64,000 nucleotides of DNA from positions 2,914,001 to 2,978,000 of the forward strand of contig NZ_CP129111.1 in assembly GCF_030407165.1 (NCBI RefSeq). Direction: 5' to 3'. This stretch comes from Fontisubflavum oceani (GTDB lineage: Bacteria > Pseudomonadota > Alphaproteobacteria > Rhodobacterales > Rhodobacteraceae). Below the pieces are notes generated by a model. The model searched no databases and was not told where the DNA came from. It saw nothing but the letters and a program-made list of their open reading frames with translations. The position numbers and the translations under genes are program-made. This document shows, piece by piece, positions 43,997 to 53,650 of this stretch. Position 1 is the stretch's first letter. Every line of letters begins with the position of its first letter.

Positions 43997-46270
43997 ATGA
44001 CCGAGACTGAGAGCAACCAGGCCGAAGACCAGGTATTGGCCGAAGGCGTGGATGAAGAACCGATTGAAAGCAATCGTCGGATGTTCGAAGGCCGCGGCTA
44101 TTTGATCATCGCCACGCTGTCGACGCTGTACGCCGCCTTCCATATGGCCGCGCTGAATGGGATCTCTGTCAGCGGGCTGACCGGCATCGACTTGCCGTTC
44201 CTGCCGCAATTCCCTTTGGAAACTTGGAATTTCCGCATTGTTCATATCGCGGGTGCTTTGGGGCTCGGGTTCTTGCTGTTCTCGGCCCATACCTTCTCCG
44301 ATCACGCGCCGGATCACAAAGAGACCAAGCTCCTGTCGCTCGCGGCTGCTCTTCTGGCCCTGCCTGCGCTTCTGGCCGGGGTCACCGCGTTCCGCTTTAT
44401 GGGGATGATCAGTTCGGGCGATCTGCCAGAGATGGGTGGGCTTACCACTTGGGCCGCCTTCCCCGGCACTGAGATTTACGCCCAAGAGGTCTGGTGGTTT
44501 GGGGTGCCGCTTCTGATTGCAACCTTCGGCGCCATCGCCACCGGCTGGTTCGAGCGGCGCGGGCGGGAGCTTTACGCCGCATCCGATATCGTTCTGGCGA
44601 TTTGCGGCGTGGTCGTCGCGCTCTATCTGATCGCGATTTACGGCACCGCAGCCCGGAACTCCGTCGGCACGCCTTTCGTGCCCATCGGTGTGGCCTTTGC
44701 CGCCACCGCCGGGGCGGCGATGATCCTGGAGTTGACCCGCCGTGTGGCCGGCTTGGCGCTGGTGATCATCACCGGGGTTTTCCTGGCCTATACCTTCACC
44801 GCACATCTGCTGCCTGGCATCCTGGCGGTGCAAAACGCCTATAGCTGGCAGCGGTTCTTCGGCCATGTCTATTCCGACGCGGGCATCCTCGGGCCGACAA
44901 CGGCGGTGTCTTCGACCTATATCATCCTCTTCATCATCTTCGCGGCGTTCCTGCAGGCCTCGAAGGTTGGCGACTACTTCGTGAATTTCGCCTTCGCCGC
45001 AGCCGGTCGCGCGCGCGGCGGCCCCGCCAAAGTGGCAATCTTCGCCTCGGGCCTCATGGGCATGATCAACGGCACCAGCGCGGGCAATGTGGTGGCCACC
45101 GGCTCGCTGACGATCCCGCTGATGAAGAAAGTCGGTTATCACAAAAAGACTGCCGGCGCGGTTGAGGCTGCCGCCTCCACCGGTGGGCAGATCATGCCGC
45201 CGATCATGGGCGCAGGTGCCTTCATCATGGCTGAGATCACCGGCATCCCCTATCAGGAGATCGCCATCGCCGCGATCATCCCGGCGATCCTCTATTTCAC
45301 CTCGATCTATTTCATGGTGGATTTCGAGGCGGCAAAACTGGGCATGCGGGGCATGCGCGAGGATGAGCTGCCGAAGTTCCGCAATATGGTGAAACAGGTC
45401 TATCTGTTCGTGCCGATCATCATTCTGATCGCGGCGCTCTTCATGGGCTATTCGGTGATCCGGGCGGGCACATTGGCGACCGCCGCCGCCGCTGTGGTCT
45501 CATGGCTGACACCGCACAGGATGGGTATCCGCTCGATCATCAAAGCGTTCGAGCTTGCAGGCGTCATGTCAATCCAGATCATCGCGGTCTGCGCCTGTGC
45601 GGGGATTATCGTGGGGGTTATCTCGCTCACCGGTGTTGGCGCGCGGTTCTCCTCTGTGCTGCTCGATCTCGCCGGAGTCAGCCAGCTTCTGGCGCTCTTC
45701 TTCGCCATGTGCATCGCCATTCTGCTCGGCATGGGGATGCCCACAACCGCAGCCTATGCAGTGGCAGCCTCCGTGGTCGCCCCCGGCCTCGTGCAACTTG
45801 GCATCCCGATGCTGACCGCCCATTTCTTCGTCTTCTATTTCGCTGTGGTCTCGGCCATCACGCCGCCCGTGGCCCTGGCGAGTTATGCGGCGGCGGGCAT
45901 ATCCGGCGCGAACCCGATGGAGACCTCGGTTGCCTCGTTCAAGATCGGGATTTCCGCCTTCATCGTGCCGTTCATGTTCTTCTATAACAGCGCGATCTTG
46001 ATGGATGGCACATGGCTCGAAGTGATCCGCGCTGCCGTCACGGCGATCTTGGGGGTGTTCCTGCTGACCTCGGGGGTTCAAGGCTGGTTCATGGGCGGGC
46101 GGGCCGTCTGGTTCCTGCGCGTTGGGCTGATCATCGCCGCGCTTTGCATGATTGAGGGTGGATTGATTACCGACCTTGTCGGCATCGGTATCGCGGCGGC
46201 GGTCTTCTTCGTCCAACGCGTGGTCAAACCCGATCCAGACGCCGCCATCTCGGTGCGCGGCGCGGACTAA
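43997..46270 (+). CDS. TRAP transporter fused permease, 4TM/12TM (TAXI type)
   Basis: 757-residue inner membrane protein fusing the small DctQ-like and large DctM-like subunits, as in TAXI systems. About 16-18 hydrophobic segments. Conserved DctM elements are FASGLMGMINGTSAGNVVAT, AASTGGQIMPPIMGAGAFIM and ILLGMGMPTTAAYAVAASVV. Partner of the TAXI receptor at 41425 (inference from family and proximity). Start at ATG 43997 behind GGGGGA. Followed by a terminator. Confidence 0.93.
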   Translation: MTETESNQAEDQVLAEGVDEEPIESNRRMFEGRGYLIIATLSTLYAAFHMAALNGISVSGLTGIDLPFLPQFPLETWNFRIVHIAGALGLGFLLFSAHTFSDHAPDHKETKLLSLAAALLALPALLAGVTAFRFMGMISSGDLPEMGGLTTWAAFPGTEIYAQEVWWFGVPLLIATFGAIATGWFERRGRELYAASDIVLAICGVVVALYLIAIYGTAARNSVGTPFVPIGVAFAATAGAAMILELTRRVAGLALVIITGVFLAYTFTAHLLPGILAVQNAYSWQRFFGHVYSDAGILGPTTAVSSTYIILFIIFAAFLQASKVGDYFVNFAFAAAGRARGGPAKVAIFASGLMGMINGTSAGNVVATGSLTIPLMKKVGYHKKTAGAVEAAASTGGQIMPPIMGAGAFIMAEITGIPYQEIAIAAIIPAILYFTSIYFMVDFEAAKLGMRGMREDELPKFRNMVKQVYLFVPIIILIAALFMGYSVIRAGTLATAAAAVVSWLTPHRMGIRSIIKAFELAGVMSIQIIAVCACAGIIVGVISLTGVGARFSSVLLDLAGVSQLLALFFAMCIAILLGMGMPTTAAYAVAASVVAPGLVQLGIPMLTAHFFVFYFAVVSAITPPVALASYAAAGISGANPMETSVASFKIGISAFIVPFMFFYNSAILMDGTWLEVIRAAVTAILGVFLLTSGVQGWFMGGRAVWFLRVGLIIAALCMIEGGLITDLVGIGIAAAVFFVQRVVKPDPDAAISVRGAD

Positions 46271-46292
46271 GGGACCACCCCGAAAACGGATC

Positions 46293-46324
46293 AAGGGAGG
46301 CCGTTGCGCCTCCCTTTCATTTTG
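46293..46324 (+). terminator. Intrinsic terminator of the TRAP permease
   Basis: AAGGGAGGC/GCCTCCCTT stem with a 6-base loop, followed by TCATTTT, 22 bases after the permease stop. Confidence 0.82.
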
Positions 46325-46383
46325 ACCAAAATCCCCAAATGCATCGCCGGACTCCGCCATCCGGCCCGTCACTTAGAGGCGAC

Positions 46384-47550
46384 ATGAAAACGCTCCATCA
46401 AGCCCCGACCGATCCGGGGTTCGTGCAAAACCCCTACCCGTTCTACGCCAAGGCCAGAGAGGCCGGGCCGCTTATGTTCTGGGCCGAGTACGATCTGCCC
46501 TGCGCAACGACCCATGAGGCGGTGAACACGCTCCTTCGCGATCGGCGGTTTGGCCGCGAACCGGTTGAGGCTTTGCCGGTCCCCGATCACCTCGCCCCCT
46601 TCTACGCAGTCGAAGCCCATTCGATGCTGGAGTTGGAGCCGCCACGCCATACCCGCCTGCGCAGCCTCGTTTTGCGGGCCTTCACGTCGCGGCGGATCAA
46701 GGCACTCGCGCCTGAGATCGAGGCCCTCACCCACGCGTTGATTGGCGCGGCCCCCTCAGAACCCTTCGACCTGCTCGACGCTCTCGCCCGCCCCCTACCC
46801 GTCACGATCATCGCCCGGTTGCTCGGCGTGCCGGAAGAGATGGCCCCGGATCTCCTGCGCTGGTCCAATGCGATGGTCGGGATGTATCAGGCGGGCCGGA
46901 CAGGGGCCGATGAAGACGCCGCCGTTCAGGCAACCGAAGACTTCGTGGCCTTCATGCGCGACTATGTCGACCGCCGCCGGGCTGAGCCGCGCGACGATTT
47001 GATCAGCCATCTGATCGCCGCCGAAGAGGATGGTGAGAAGCTTTCGACCGATGAGTTGATCACCACCTGCATTCTGCTTCTAAACGCGGGCCATGAGGCG
47101 ACTGTGCATTCCATCGGCAATGGGGTGAAACTCTGCCTGGAAACCGGCGCGCAGCCCGGCGAGACCCCGGCATTGTTGATCGAAGAAATCCTGCGCTACG
47201 ACCCGCCGCTGCATCTTTTCACGCGTTATGTCTATGAAGAAGTTGCGCTTTTTGGGCATAGGTTCCAGCGCGGCGATCAGGTCGGCTTGCTGCTGGCCTC
47301 CGCCGGGCGGGATGAGGCCGTGTATCAAGACGCTGAGACGTTCCAACCTGATCGGCAAGATGGCCCCGCCAATCTGGCTTTCGGCGCCGGGCTGCATTTC
47401 TGCGTCGGTGCACCGCTGGCCCGGCTGGAGATGCAGATTGCCCTGCCGATCCTGTTTCAGCGCTGCCCAAATCTGCGCCTCGCCGAAACACCGACCTATG
47501 CCGATATCTACCACTTCCACGGGCTAAACCGGTTGATCGTGCAGACCTGA
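46384..47550 (+). CDS. Cytochrome P450
   Basis: 388-residue class I bacterial P450. Heme-binding motif FGAGLHFCVGAPLAR with the cysteine ligand, the I-helix oxygen-activation motif NAGHEAT, and the ExxR helix EEILRYDP. It hydroxylates an unknown organic substrate and needs a ferredoxin and reductase, neither of which lies nearby. Start at ATG 46384 (MKTLHQAPTDPGF) behind GAGG. Confidence 0.93.
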   Translation: MKTLHQAPTDPGFVQNPYPFYAKAREAGPLMFWAEYDLPCATTHEAVNTLLRDRRFGREPVEALPVPDHLAPFYAVEAHSMLELEPPRHTRLRSLVLRAFTSRRIKALAPEIEALTHALIGAAPSEPFDLLDALARPLPVTIIARLLGVPEEMAPDLLRWSNAMVGMYQAGRTGADEDAAVQATEDFVAFMRDYVDRRRAEPRDDLISHLIAAEEDGEKLSTDELITTCILLLNAGHEATVHSIGNGVKLCLETGAQPGETPALLIEEILRYDPPLHLFTRYVYEEVALFGHRFQRGDQVGLLLASAGRDEAVYQDAETFQPDRQDGPANLAFGAGLHFCVGAPLARLEMQIALPILFQRCPNLRLAETPTYADIYHFHGLNRLIVQT

Positions 47551-47599
47551 CGCAGAGCGCGCCGTCTAGACGCGCTCGCGACGGTGCATCTTCGGGCCG

Positions 47600-48352
47600 T
47601 CAATTCGAGCGGATATCACCGCCAAACCCGCTGCCCATATCCTCGATCACCGGATCGCCAAGCAGCCGGACGGACGCTCCGAACCGCGCCTCCACCGATG
47701 CAGTCTGATCGCCATAGACCACCGCCTCCGCGCCCGCACGGGCGGAGATATCGAGGTTGTGGCATTGGAACTCTCCAGCCCTGAGCGACGCGCCGGCGCG
47801 GATCTCCGCACTCAAGTCGGTACAGTTCCCCGACAGGCGCATGCTCGACCCGTTTTCGACGGTAACATCGGTTTCACCCGCGCTGCCATTGAACTGCAGG
47901 CTGGCCCCGGAGGAGGCATAAAGCGCCGTCTGATCGGCAGTGATGCTCGCGATCCGCAAAGAGGCGCCATGACGGGCTTCGCCCTCGAACGCTTCGACGC
48001 TGCTCGGAACCTCCGCGATCACCGATGCCCCGGCCCGCGACTCGACCCGGATCAGTTTCGGCATGTGAATCTCTACCTCGAACTGATCATTGCTATTGAG
48101 AGCCGAGCGGATCACCGGCGCGCGGCGCTCGATCCGCAGCACATCGCCATCCTGTTCGATCACCAACCGGTCGATATTGCCCCGCCGCGCTGTCGCCTCG
48201 ACCTGAAACGGACCTTCATTGAGCGTCGCGCTGACGCCTTCAGCCACTTCGACCTCGGTAAATCCGTCAAACTGATAGACCCGATCCTGCGCTATCGCGC
48301 CGCTTGCCAGCAGCACGATCAGAACGGCCCCTGCTCCCAAATACTGCGTCAT
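47600..48352 (-). CDS. Secreted GIN-domain-like (DUF2807-type) protein
   Basis: 250 residues with a signal peptide (cleavage after GAIA, then QDRVYQFDGF). The mature part is a run of short beta-strands with repeated GAS and GASL turns (AGASVIAEV, HGASLRIAS, GASLRAGEF, FGASVRLL), in the manner of the right-handed beta-helix of GIN/DUF2807 proteins. Probably an envelope protein; function unknown. Start at 48352, with AGAGGG upstream. Confidence 0.72.
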   Translation of the reverse strand: MTQYLGAGAVLIVLLASGAIAQDRVYQFDGFTEVEVAEGVSATLNEGPFQVEATARRGNIDRLVIEQDGDVLRIERRAPVIRSALNSNDQFEVEIHMPKLIRVESRAGASVIAEVPSSVEAFEGEARHGASLRIASITADQTALYASSGASLQFNGSAGETDVTVENGSSMRLSGNCTDLSAEIRAGASLRAGEFQCHNLDISARAGAEAVVYGDQTASVEARFGASVRLLGDPVIEDMGSGFGGDIRSN

Positions 48353-48481
48353 ATGATTGCCCTCTCTCACTCACGGAAACGTGTGCAAGATGTATGTAAA
48401 TCAATTTAACATACAAGAGCCGCTCCGGCAATATTTTGATCATGCGCGATGACAACCCCTGAGGCCCGCACCCACCGTGCG

Positions 48482-49372
48482 TCAGATTTTGCAGACCCGC
48501 GCGATCTGTTCAGCCTGCGCCTCAATTGCGGCGCGGCCCGCATTTATGGACTCTTCTGCGCGGAAGAACTCCAAAACTGTCAGGTCCGGCAAGCAGATGT
48601 CCACGGCGACATCCGCCGGGTCCGCCGCCATTCTGGTGCGGCGGAGATAATCGGTCAGCATATCAAGCGAGGACGACACCACATCGAACCCTTGCGGCGG
48701 GACCGGCCCGCGCGGCGGCGGCTTCGGCAACCAACCCTCAGGCAGGCTTTCACTCAACTGCTGATGCAATTGCTCGATCACCCCAAGCTCTTCCGAAGGT
48801 CGCCACACCCGCCCCTCGGCTTTGCCATTCGGGTTGATCGAAAGCACCACATCCGCCCCCTCCGCGCGACAGACCGAGACCGGCACGGGGTTGGTCAACC
48901 CGCCATCAACCAGCCATCGGCCATCCAAATAAGACGGCGTGAAAACCCCGGGGATCGACAGGGAGGCGCGGACGGCGGGCAAAAGCCGCCCATGCTGCAG
49001 CCAGACCTCGCGACCGGTTTCGAGATTGGTCGCCACCGCCGTGAAGGGCAGCGCCAGATCAGAAATGGCGCAATCAAGCCCCCACTGACCCAACACATTG
49101 GCAATCTGTTTGCCCGCAACCAGCCCGCCGGCAGAGAGCTGTAAATCGACCAGGCCGAGGAATTTGGTTTGGGTCAGGTCAAGCGCCCAATCCTGCAGCT
49201 CGGCCCGTTTGCCGCCAGCCTCCGCTGCCCCAACAAGCGCGCCCATGGAACAGCCCGCGACGACATCGGGGCGGATGCCCATATCCTCCAACGCAGCCAG
49301 CGCGCCGAGGTGACACCAGCCCCGGGCCCCGCCGGACCCAAGCGCCAATCCGATCCGGGGCCGCGCCGCCAT
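48482..49372 (-). CDS. Patatin-like phospholipase
   Basis: 296-residue lipid acyl hydrolase of the RssA/patatin family. Oxyanion loop GSGGARGW, nucleophile serine in AGCSMGALVG, and the aspartate of the Ser-Asp dyad in WLVDGGLTNP. The ATG at 49372 directly abuts the uvrA stop codon (TAG then ATG), so the two are translated in sequence. It may act on membrane phospholipids. Confidence 0.93.
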   Translation of the reverse strand: MAARPRIGLALGSGGARGWCHLGALAALEDMGIRPDVVAGCSMGALVGAAEAGGKRAELQDWALDLTQTKFLGLVDLQLSAGGLVAGKQIANVLGQWGLDCAISDLALPFTAVATNLETGREVWLQHGRLLPAVRASLSIPGVFTPSYLDGRWLVDGGLTNPVPVSVCRAEGADVVLSINPNGKAEGRVWRPSEELGVIEQLHQQLSESLPEGWLPKPPPRGPVPPQGFDVVSSSLDMLTDYLRRTRMAADPADVAVDICLPDLTVLEFFRAEESINAGRAAIEAQAEQIARVCKI

Positions 49373-52248
49373 CTACTCCGCCGCGAGGGTGCGTTTGCCG
49401 AGCATCGGGCCGAGATAGCGCCCGGTATGGGAGCGCTCCACCTCCGCCACTTTCTCCGGCGTGCCCGTGGCCACGACGGTGCCGCCGCCATCGCCCCCTC
49501 CGGGCCGATATCGATGATGTGATCGGCGGTCTTCACCACGTCGAGATTGTGCTCAATGACGATCACGGTGTTGCCCTGCTCCACCAACTCATGCAGCACC
49601 TCTAGCAGTTTTCGAACATCTTCGAAGTGCAATCCAGTGGTAGGCTCATCCAAAATATACAAAGTCCGACCTGTAGACCGTTTGGCCAGTTCTTTCGACA
49701 ATTTGACCCTCTGCGCCTCGCCACCCGAGAGCGTCGTCGCCTGCTGCCCCACTTTGATATAGCCCAGACCGACCCGCATCAGCGCATCCATCTTCTCGCG
49801 GATGCTGGGGACCGCTTTGAAGAACTCTTGCGCATCCTCGACCGTCATATCGAGCACATCGGCGATGCTTTTGCCTTTGAATTTGATCTCCAAGGTCTCG
49901 CGATTATAGCGAGCGCCCTTGCAGGTCTCGCAGGTCACGTAGACATCGGGCAGGAAATGCATCTCGATCTTGATGACACCATCACCCTGGCACGCCTCGC
50001 ACCGCCCGCCCTTCACATTGAACGAGAACCGGCCGGGTTTGTAGCCCCGCGCCTTGGCCTCGGGCAGCCCCGCGAACCAATCGCGGATCGGGGTGAAGGC
50101 GCCGGTATAGGTGGCCGGGTTCGACCGTGGCGTCCGGCCAATGGGCCGTTGGTCGATATCGATGACTTTGTCGAGATGCTCCAACCCCTTGATCGTCTCG
50201 CAGGGCGCAGGTGTCTGCCGCGCGCCGTTCAGCTTCATCGATGCGGTCTTGAACAGCGTCTCAATTGTCAGGGTGGATTTGCCGCCGCCAGACACGCCCG
50301 TGACACAGACGAACTTGGCCAGTGGGAAATCGACGGTCACATTCTGCAGATTGTTGCCGGTGGCCTTGACCACGGTCACCTTCTTCTTGTTGCCCTTGCG
50401 CCGGGTCGCGGGCACGGCGATCTCGCGGGTGCCCGCAAGGTACTGCCCGGTGATCGAAGCCGCGTCACCCATGATCTCCGCCGGGGTGCCTTGGCTGACG
50501 ATCTGCCCGCCATGCACGCCAGCGCCCGGGCCGATATCGAAGACATAATCCGCCTCTCGGATCGCCTCCTCGTCATGTTCGACCACGATCACCGTGTTGC
50601 CCGCGTCTCGCAGGTTCTTCAGCGTTGTCAGAAGCCGATCATTGTCTCGCTGATGCAGCCCGATCGAGGGTTCATCGAGCACATAAAGTACGCCCTGCAA
50701 CCCGCTGCCGATCTGGCTGGCCAAGCGAATGCGCTGGCTCTCGCCGCCTGACAGCGTGCCGGCATTCCGGCTTAGCGTTAGATATTCCAGGCCGACATTG
50801 TTCAGAAACCCAAGACGCTCTCGGATTTCCTTCAAAATCGCTCGGGCGATCTCGTTTTTCTGCTCCGTCAGGCTCTCCGGCACGGTATCACACCAAGCGG
50901 CGGCCTCGCGGATGCTCATCTGCACCACTTCGCCGACATGCAGGCCAGCGATCTTCACTGCCAGCGCTTCGGGACGCAGACGGAACCCATGGCACGACCC
51001 GCAGGAGCGATTGTTCTGATACCGTTCAAACTCTTCGCGAATCCAGGCGCTGTCCGTCTCGCGATAGCGGCGCTCCATATTTGGGATCACACCTTCGAAG
51101 CTGCGCGTCACTTGATAGACCCGACCGCCTTCATCATAGCGGAAGGGGATTTCCACATCGCCAGAGCCACGCAAAAACACCTGCTGTATCTCCGGCGCGA
51201 TATCTTTCCACTTGGTCTTGGGATCGAACCCGTAATGATCCGCAATGGCCTGAATAGTCTGCAGGAAATAGGGTGACTTGCCTTTCCGCCATGGGGCAAG
51301 CGCGCCATCCTCAAGGGTCAGCGCCGCATCAGGCACCACCAGGCGCTCGTCGAAGAACAGCTCAACGCCCAGGCCATCACAGGAGGGGCAGGCCCCAAAG
51401 GGCGCGTTGAACGAAAACAGCCGCGGTTCGATCTCGGGGATCGTGAAGCCGCTCACCGGGCAGGCGAAATTCTCGGAGAACGTGATGCGCTCCGGCTCCG
51501 GCGTGGTGCCATCCTCCAGCGCCTTTGGCGCGGTTTCCAGAACCGCGATACCGTCGGCCAGATCCAGCGCGGTGCGAAAACTGTCCGCCAACCGAGTCTC
51601 GGCCCCCTCGCGGACCACGATCCGATCCACCACCACATCGATGTCATGGCGGAACTTCTTGTCCAGCACCGGCGGCTCGTCCAGCTCATAAAACGCGCCA
51701 TCGACTTTGACGCGCTGAAAGCCCTGCTTGCGCAGTTCCAGGAATTCCTTGCGGTATTCGCCCTTCCGGTCGCGGATGATCGGCGCAAGCAGATAGCCGC
51801 GCGTGCCCTCCTCCAGCGCCATGACCCGGTCGACCATGTCTTGGACCTGCTGCGCCTCAATCGGCAGCCCCGTGGCAGGCGAAAACGGCGTTCCGACCCG
51901 GGCGAAGAGCAGACGCATATAGTCGTAAATCTCGGTGACCGTGCCGACCGTCGAGCGCGGGTTTTTCGAGGTTGTCTTCTGTTCAATCGAGATCGCCGGG
52001 CTGAGACCGCTGATATGGTCCACATCCGGCTTTTCCATCATATCGAGGAATTGCCGGGCATAGGCCGACAGCGACTCAACATAACGCCGTTGCCCCTCGG
52101 CATAGATGGTATCGAAGGCCAGCGAGGATTTCCCCGAACCTGACAGGCCAGTAATTACCACCAACTCATCACGCGGAATATCCACGTCGATATTCTTCAG
52201 ATTGTGTTCGCGGGCACCGCGCACTTCGATCTTTTTCAGCTCAGCCAT
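49373..52248 (-). CDS. uvrA: Excinuclease ABC subunit A, C-terminal end frameshifted as read
   Basis: Damage-recognition ATPase of nucleotide excision repair. Two ABC modules: Walker A GLSGSGKSS and GVSGGGKST, signatures LSGGESQRIRLA and LSGGEAQRVKLS, and zinc fingers including CEACQGDGV with CETCKG. As read the frame departs after IDIGPEG. The C run at 49493-49497 has five bases; six restore the usual GGDGGGTVVATGTPEKVA and the end GKRTLAAE, with a stop at 49373. Corrected length about 958 residues. A perfect SOS box lies 68 bases upstream. Followed by the patatin gene with no gap. Confidence 0.95.
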
Positions 52249-52315
52249 AAAGGCCCCCGATTAACCGTCGGTTCACACATAGGGGAGCGCGGCTGAGTCT
52301 CCAACGAAAAAATGC

Positions 52316-52330
52316 GAACGAAGCAGGAAC
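52316..52330 (-). promoter_or_regulatory. LexA (SOS) box upstream of uvrA
   Basis: On the minus strand this reads GTTCCTGCTTCGTTC, a perfect GTTC-N7-GTTC, 68 bases upstream of the uvrA start. uvrA is a well-known SOS gene in alphaproteobacteria, so this also supports the identical motif near recG. Confidence 0.88.
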
Positions 52331-52344
52331 ATGCTGAGAGAGAG

Positions 52345-53505
52345 TCAGCTATGTGCAACCCGCCGGCTTATCCACAGCATCGAGACGAACCCGATCGCTG
52401 TGAGTATCACTGCGGCGGCCACCAATCCGTTGAGGCCGGCCGCGCCCATGGCAAGCGCAAAGATCGGGCTGCCGGTTGAGGTGCCGACATTGCCAAGCTG
52501 CGCCAAGGCGCCATTGGCTTCAGCTTGGGCCACCGGTTCCGTATTCAAGGCGGGGATCGCTGCAAAACCTGCGCCCGGCGCAACGCCGATGCTGACAAAG
52601 GCCAAAAAGGCCACCCAAGGACGGGCCAGATCGGGCACGATGACCAAGAGGATCATGGTCGTAATGGTCGTGATATAAGACAGGCGCAAAACCTCGATCG
52701 GCGGAAACCGCCGCGCGAGCCACCCGGCCAGGAACGTCCCGCCAAGCGCCGCGAGTGGCAGCACGCTGGCCACCACGGAGTCCGGCAACCCGCCCGCCAC
52801 AAAGGGCGCAAGAAATGTCAGCAGTGCCACGAAAATCAATGTGTGCCAAAAGAAGCCGAGCGCAGGGGCCAGCCGGCGCGGATCGCTATAGATCGCCCGA
52901 TGCGCCGCGATGAAGCCCGGCCAGGGCGCGGGCGATGGGCCGATACGGTCTACCATACGCCAGACCAAAGCCGCCAGGCACCAGAACCCCAACCCATGCA
53001 GCATCCAGACGCCGCCAAGCCCGCCGAGCTCGATCAACCCGGGCAGGATCAGGGCCGTGAGGGCGAAAGACACGCCAAAGAAGCTGGCCCAAAGCGCCAT
53101 CACCATCGGCTGATCCTGCGGCGTGCTGATCCGGACCATCAAAACCGGCGCGGCCACCACAATCGAGAGATGCGCAACGCCCTCCAACACGCGCAACCCC
53201 AGCAAAAGCGGAAAGGCAGGCAAGAGCCCTTGCAGGATCGACAGCCCGCCGCCCGCGATAAGCGCGCTCAGCAAGACCGGCCGGGGCCCGAACCGCCCCG
53301 CACCCATCCCGGCGATGGCACCCAAAAATATGCCCGCGACGCCGACCGATGACACAACCAACGCCAAAACCGCCTCGGGCCGATCATAGACCTGGCTCAA
53401 CGCGTCAAAGGCCAAGGATACTTTGCCGAATTGCGCCGCAGCAAAGAGGCCGATCACCCAAAGCAGGATCACCTGCGCCCAATCTGTTGTCTGTCGGGGG
53501 TCCAT
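52345..53505 (-). CDS. MFS transporter
   Basis: 386-residue major facilitator carrier with twelve hydrophobic segments, beginning with an in-frame hydrophobic stretch (VILLWVIGLFAAAQFGKV) and with the conserved loop GAGRFGPRPVLLSALI between segments 2 and 3. Substrate unknown. Start at ATG 53505 (MDPRQTTDW). Divergent from the vWA gene. Confidence 0.85.
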   Translation of the reverse strand: MDPRQTTDWAQVILLWVIGLFAAAQFGKVSLAFDALSQVYDRPEAVLALVVSSVGVAGIFLGAIAGMGAGRFGPRPVLLSALIAGGGLSILQGLLPAFPLLLGLRVLEGVAHLSIVVAAPVLMVRISTPQDQPMVMALWASFFGVSFALTALILPGLIELGGLGGVWMLHGLGFWCLAALVWRMVDRIGPSPAPWPGFIAAHRAIYSDPRRLAPALGFFWHTLIFVALLTFLAPFVAGGLPDSVVASVLPLAALGGTFLAGWLARRFPPIEVLRLSYITTITTMILLVIVPDLARPWVAFLAFVSIGVAPGAGFAAIPALNTEPVAQAEANGALAQLGNVGTSTGSPIFALAMGAAGLNGLVAAAVILTAIGFVSMLWISRRVAHS

Positions 53506-53650
53506 GCGCCCGGCATGACAGCGGGCAGCCGGAGGGTCAACCAGATCAACGAATGCTTCACAAATGAACCCGTCGGGCGTAGCATCTGACCCATATTTTA
53601 TCCCGCGATTGCGCGGGACACATATTTTTACATATGAAGAGGGTTGGACC

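Noticed and set aside
44120..45142. Long antisense frame within the TRAP permease
   Set aside because: Its residue make-up is that of reversed membrane-protein codons; the permease frame is convincing.
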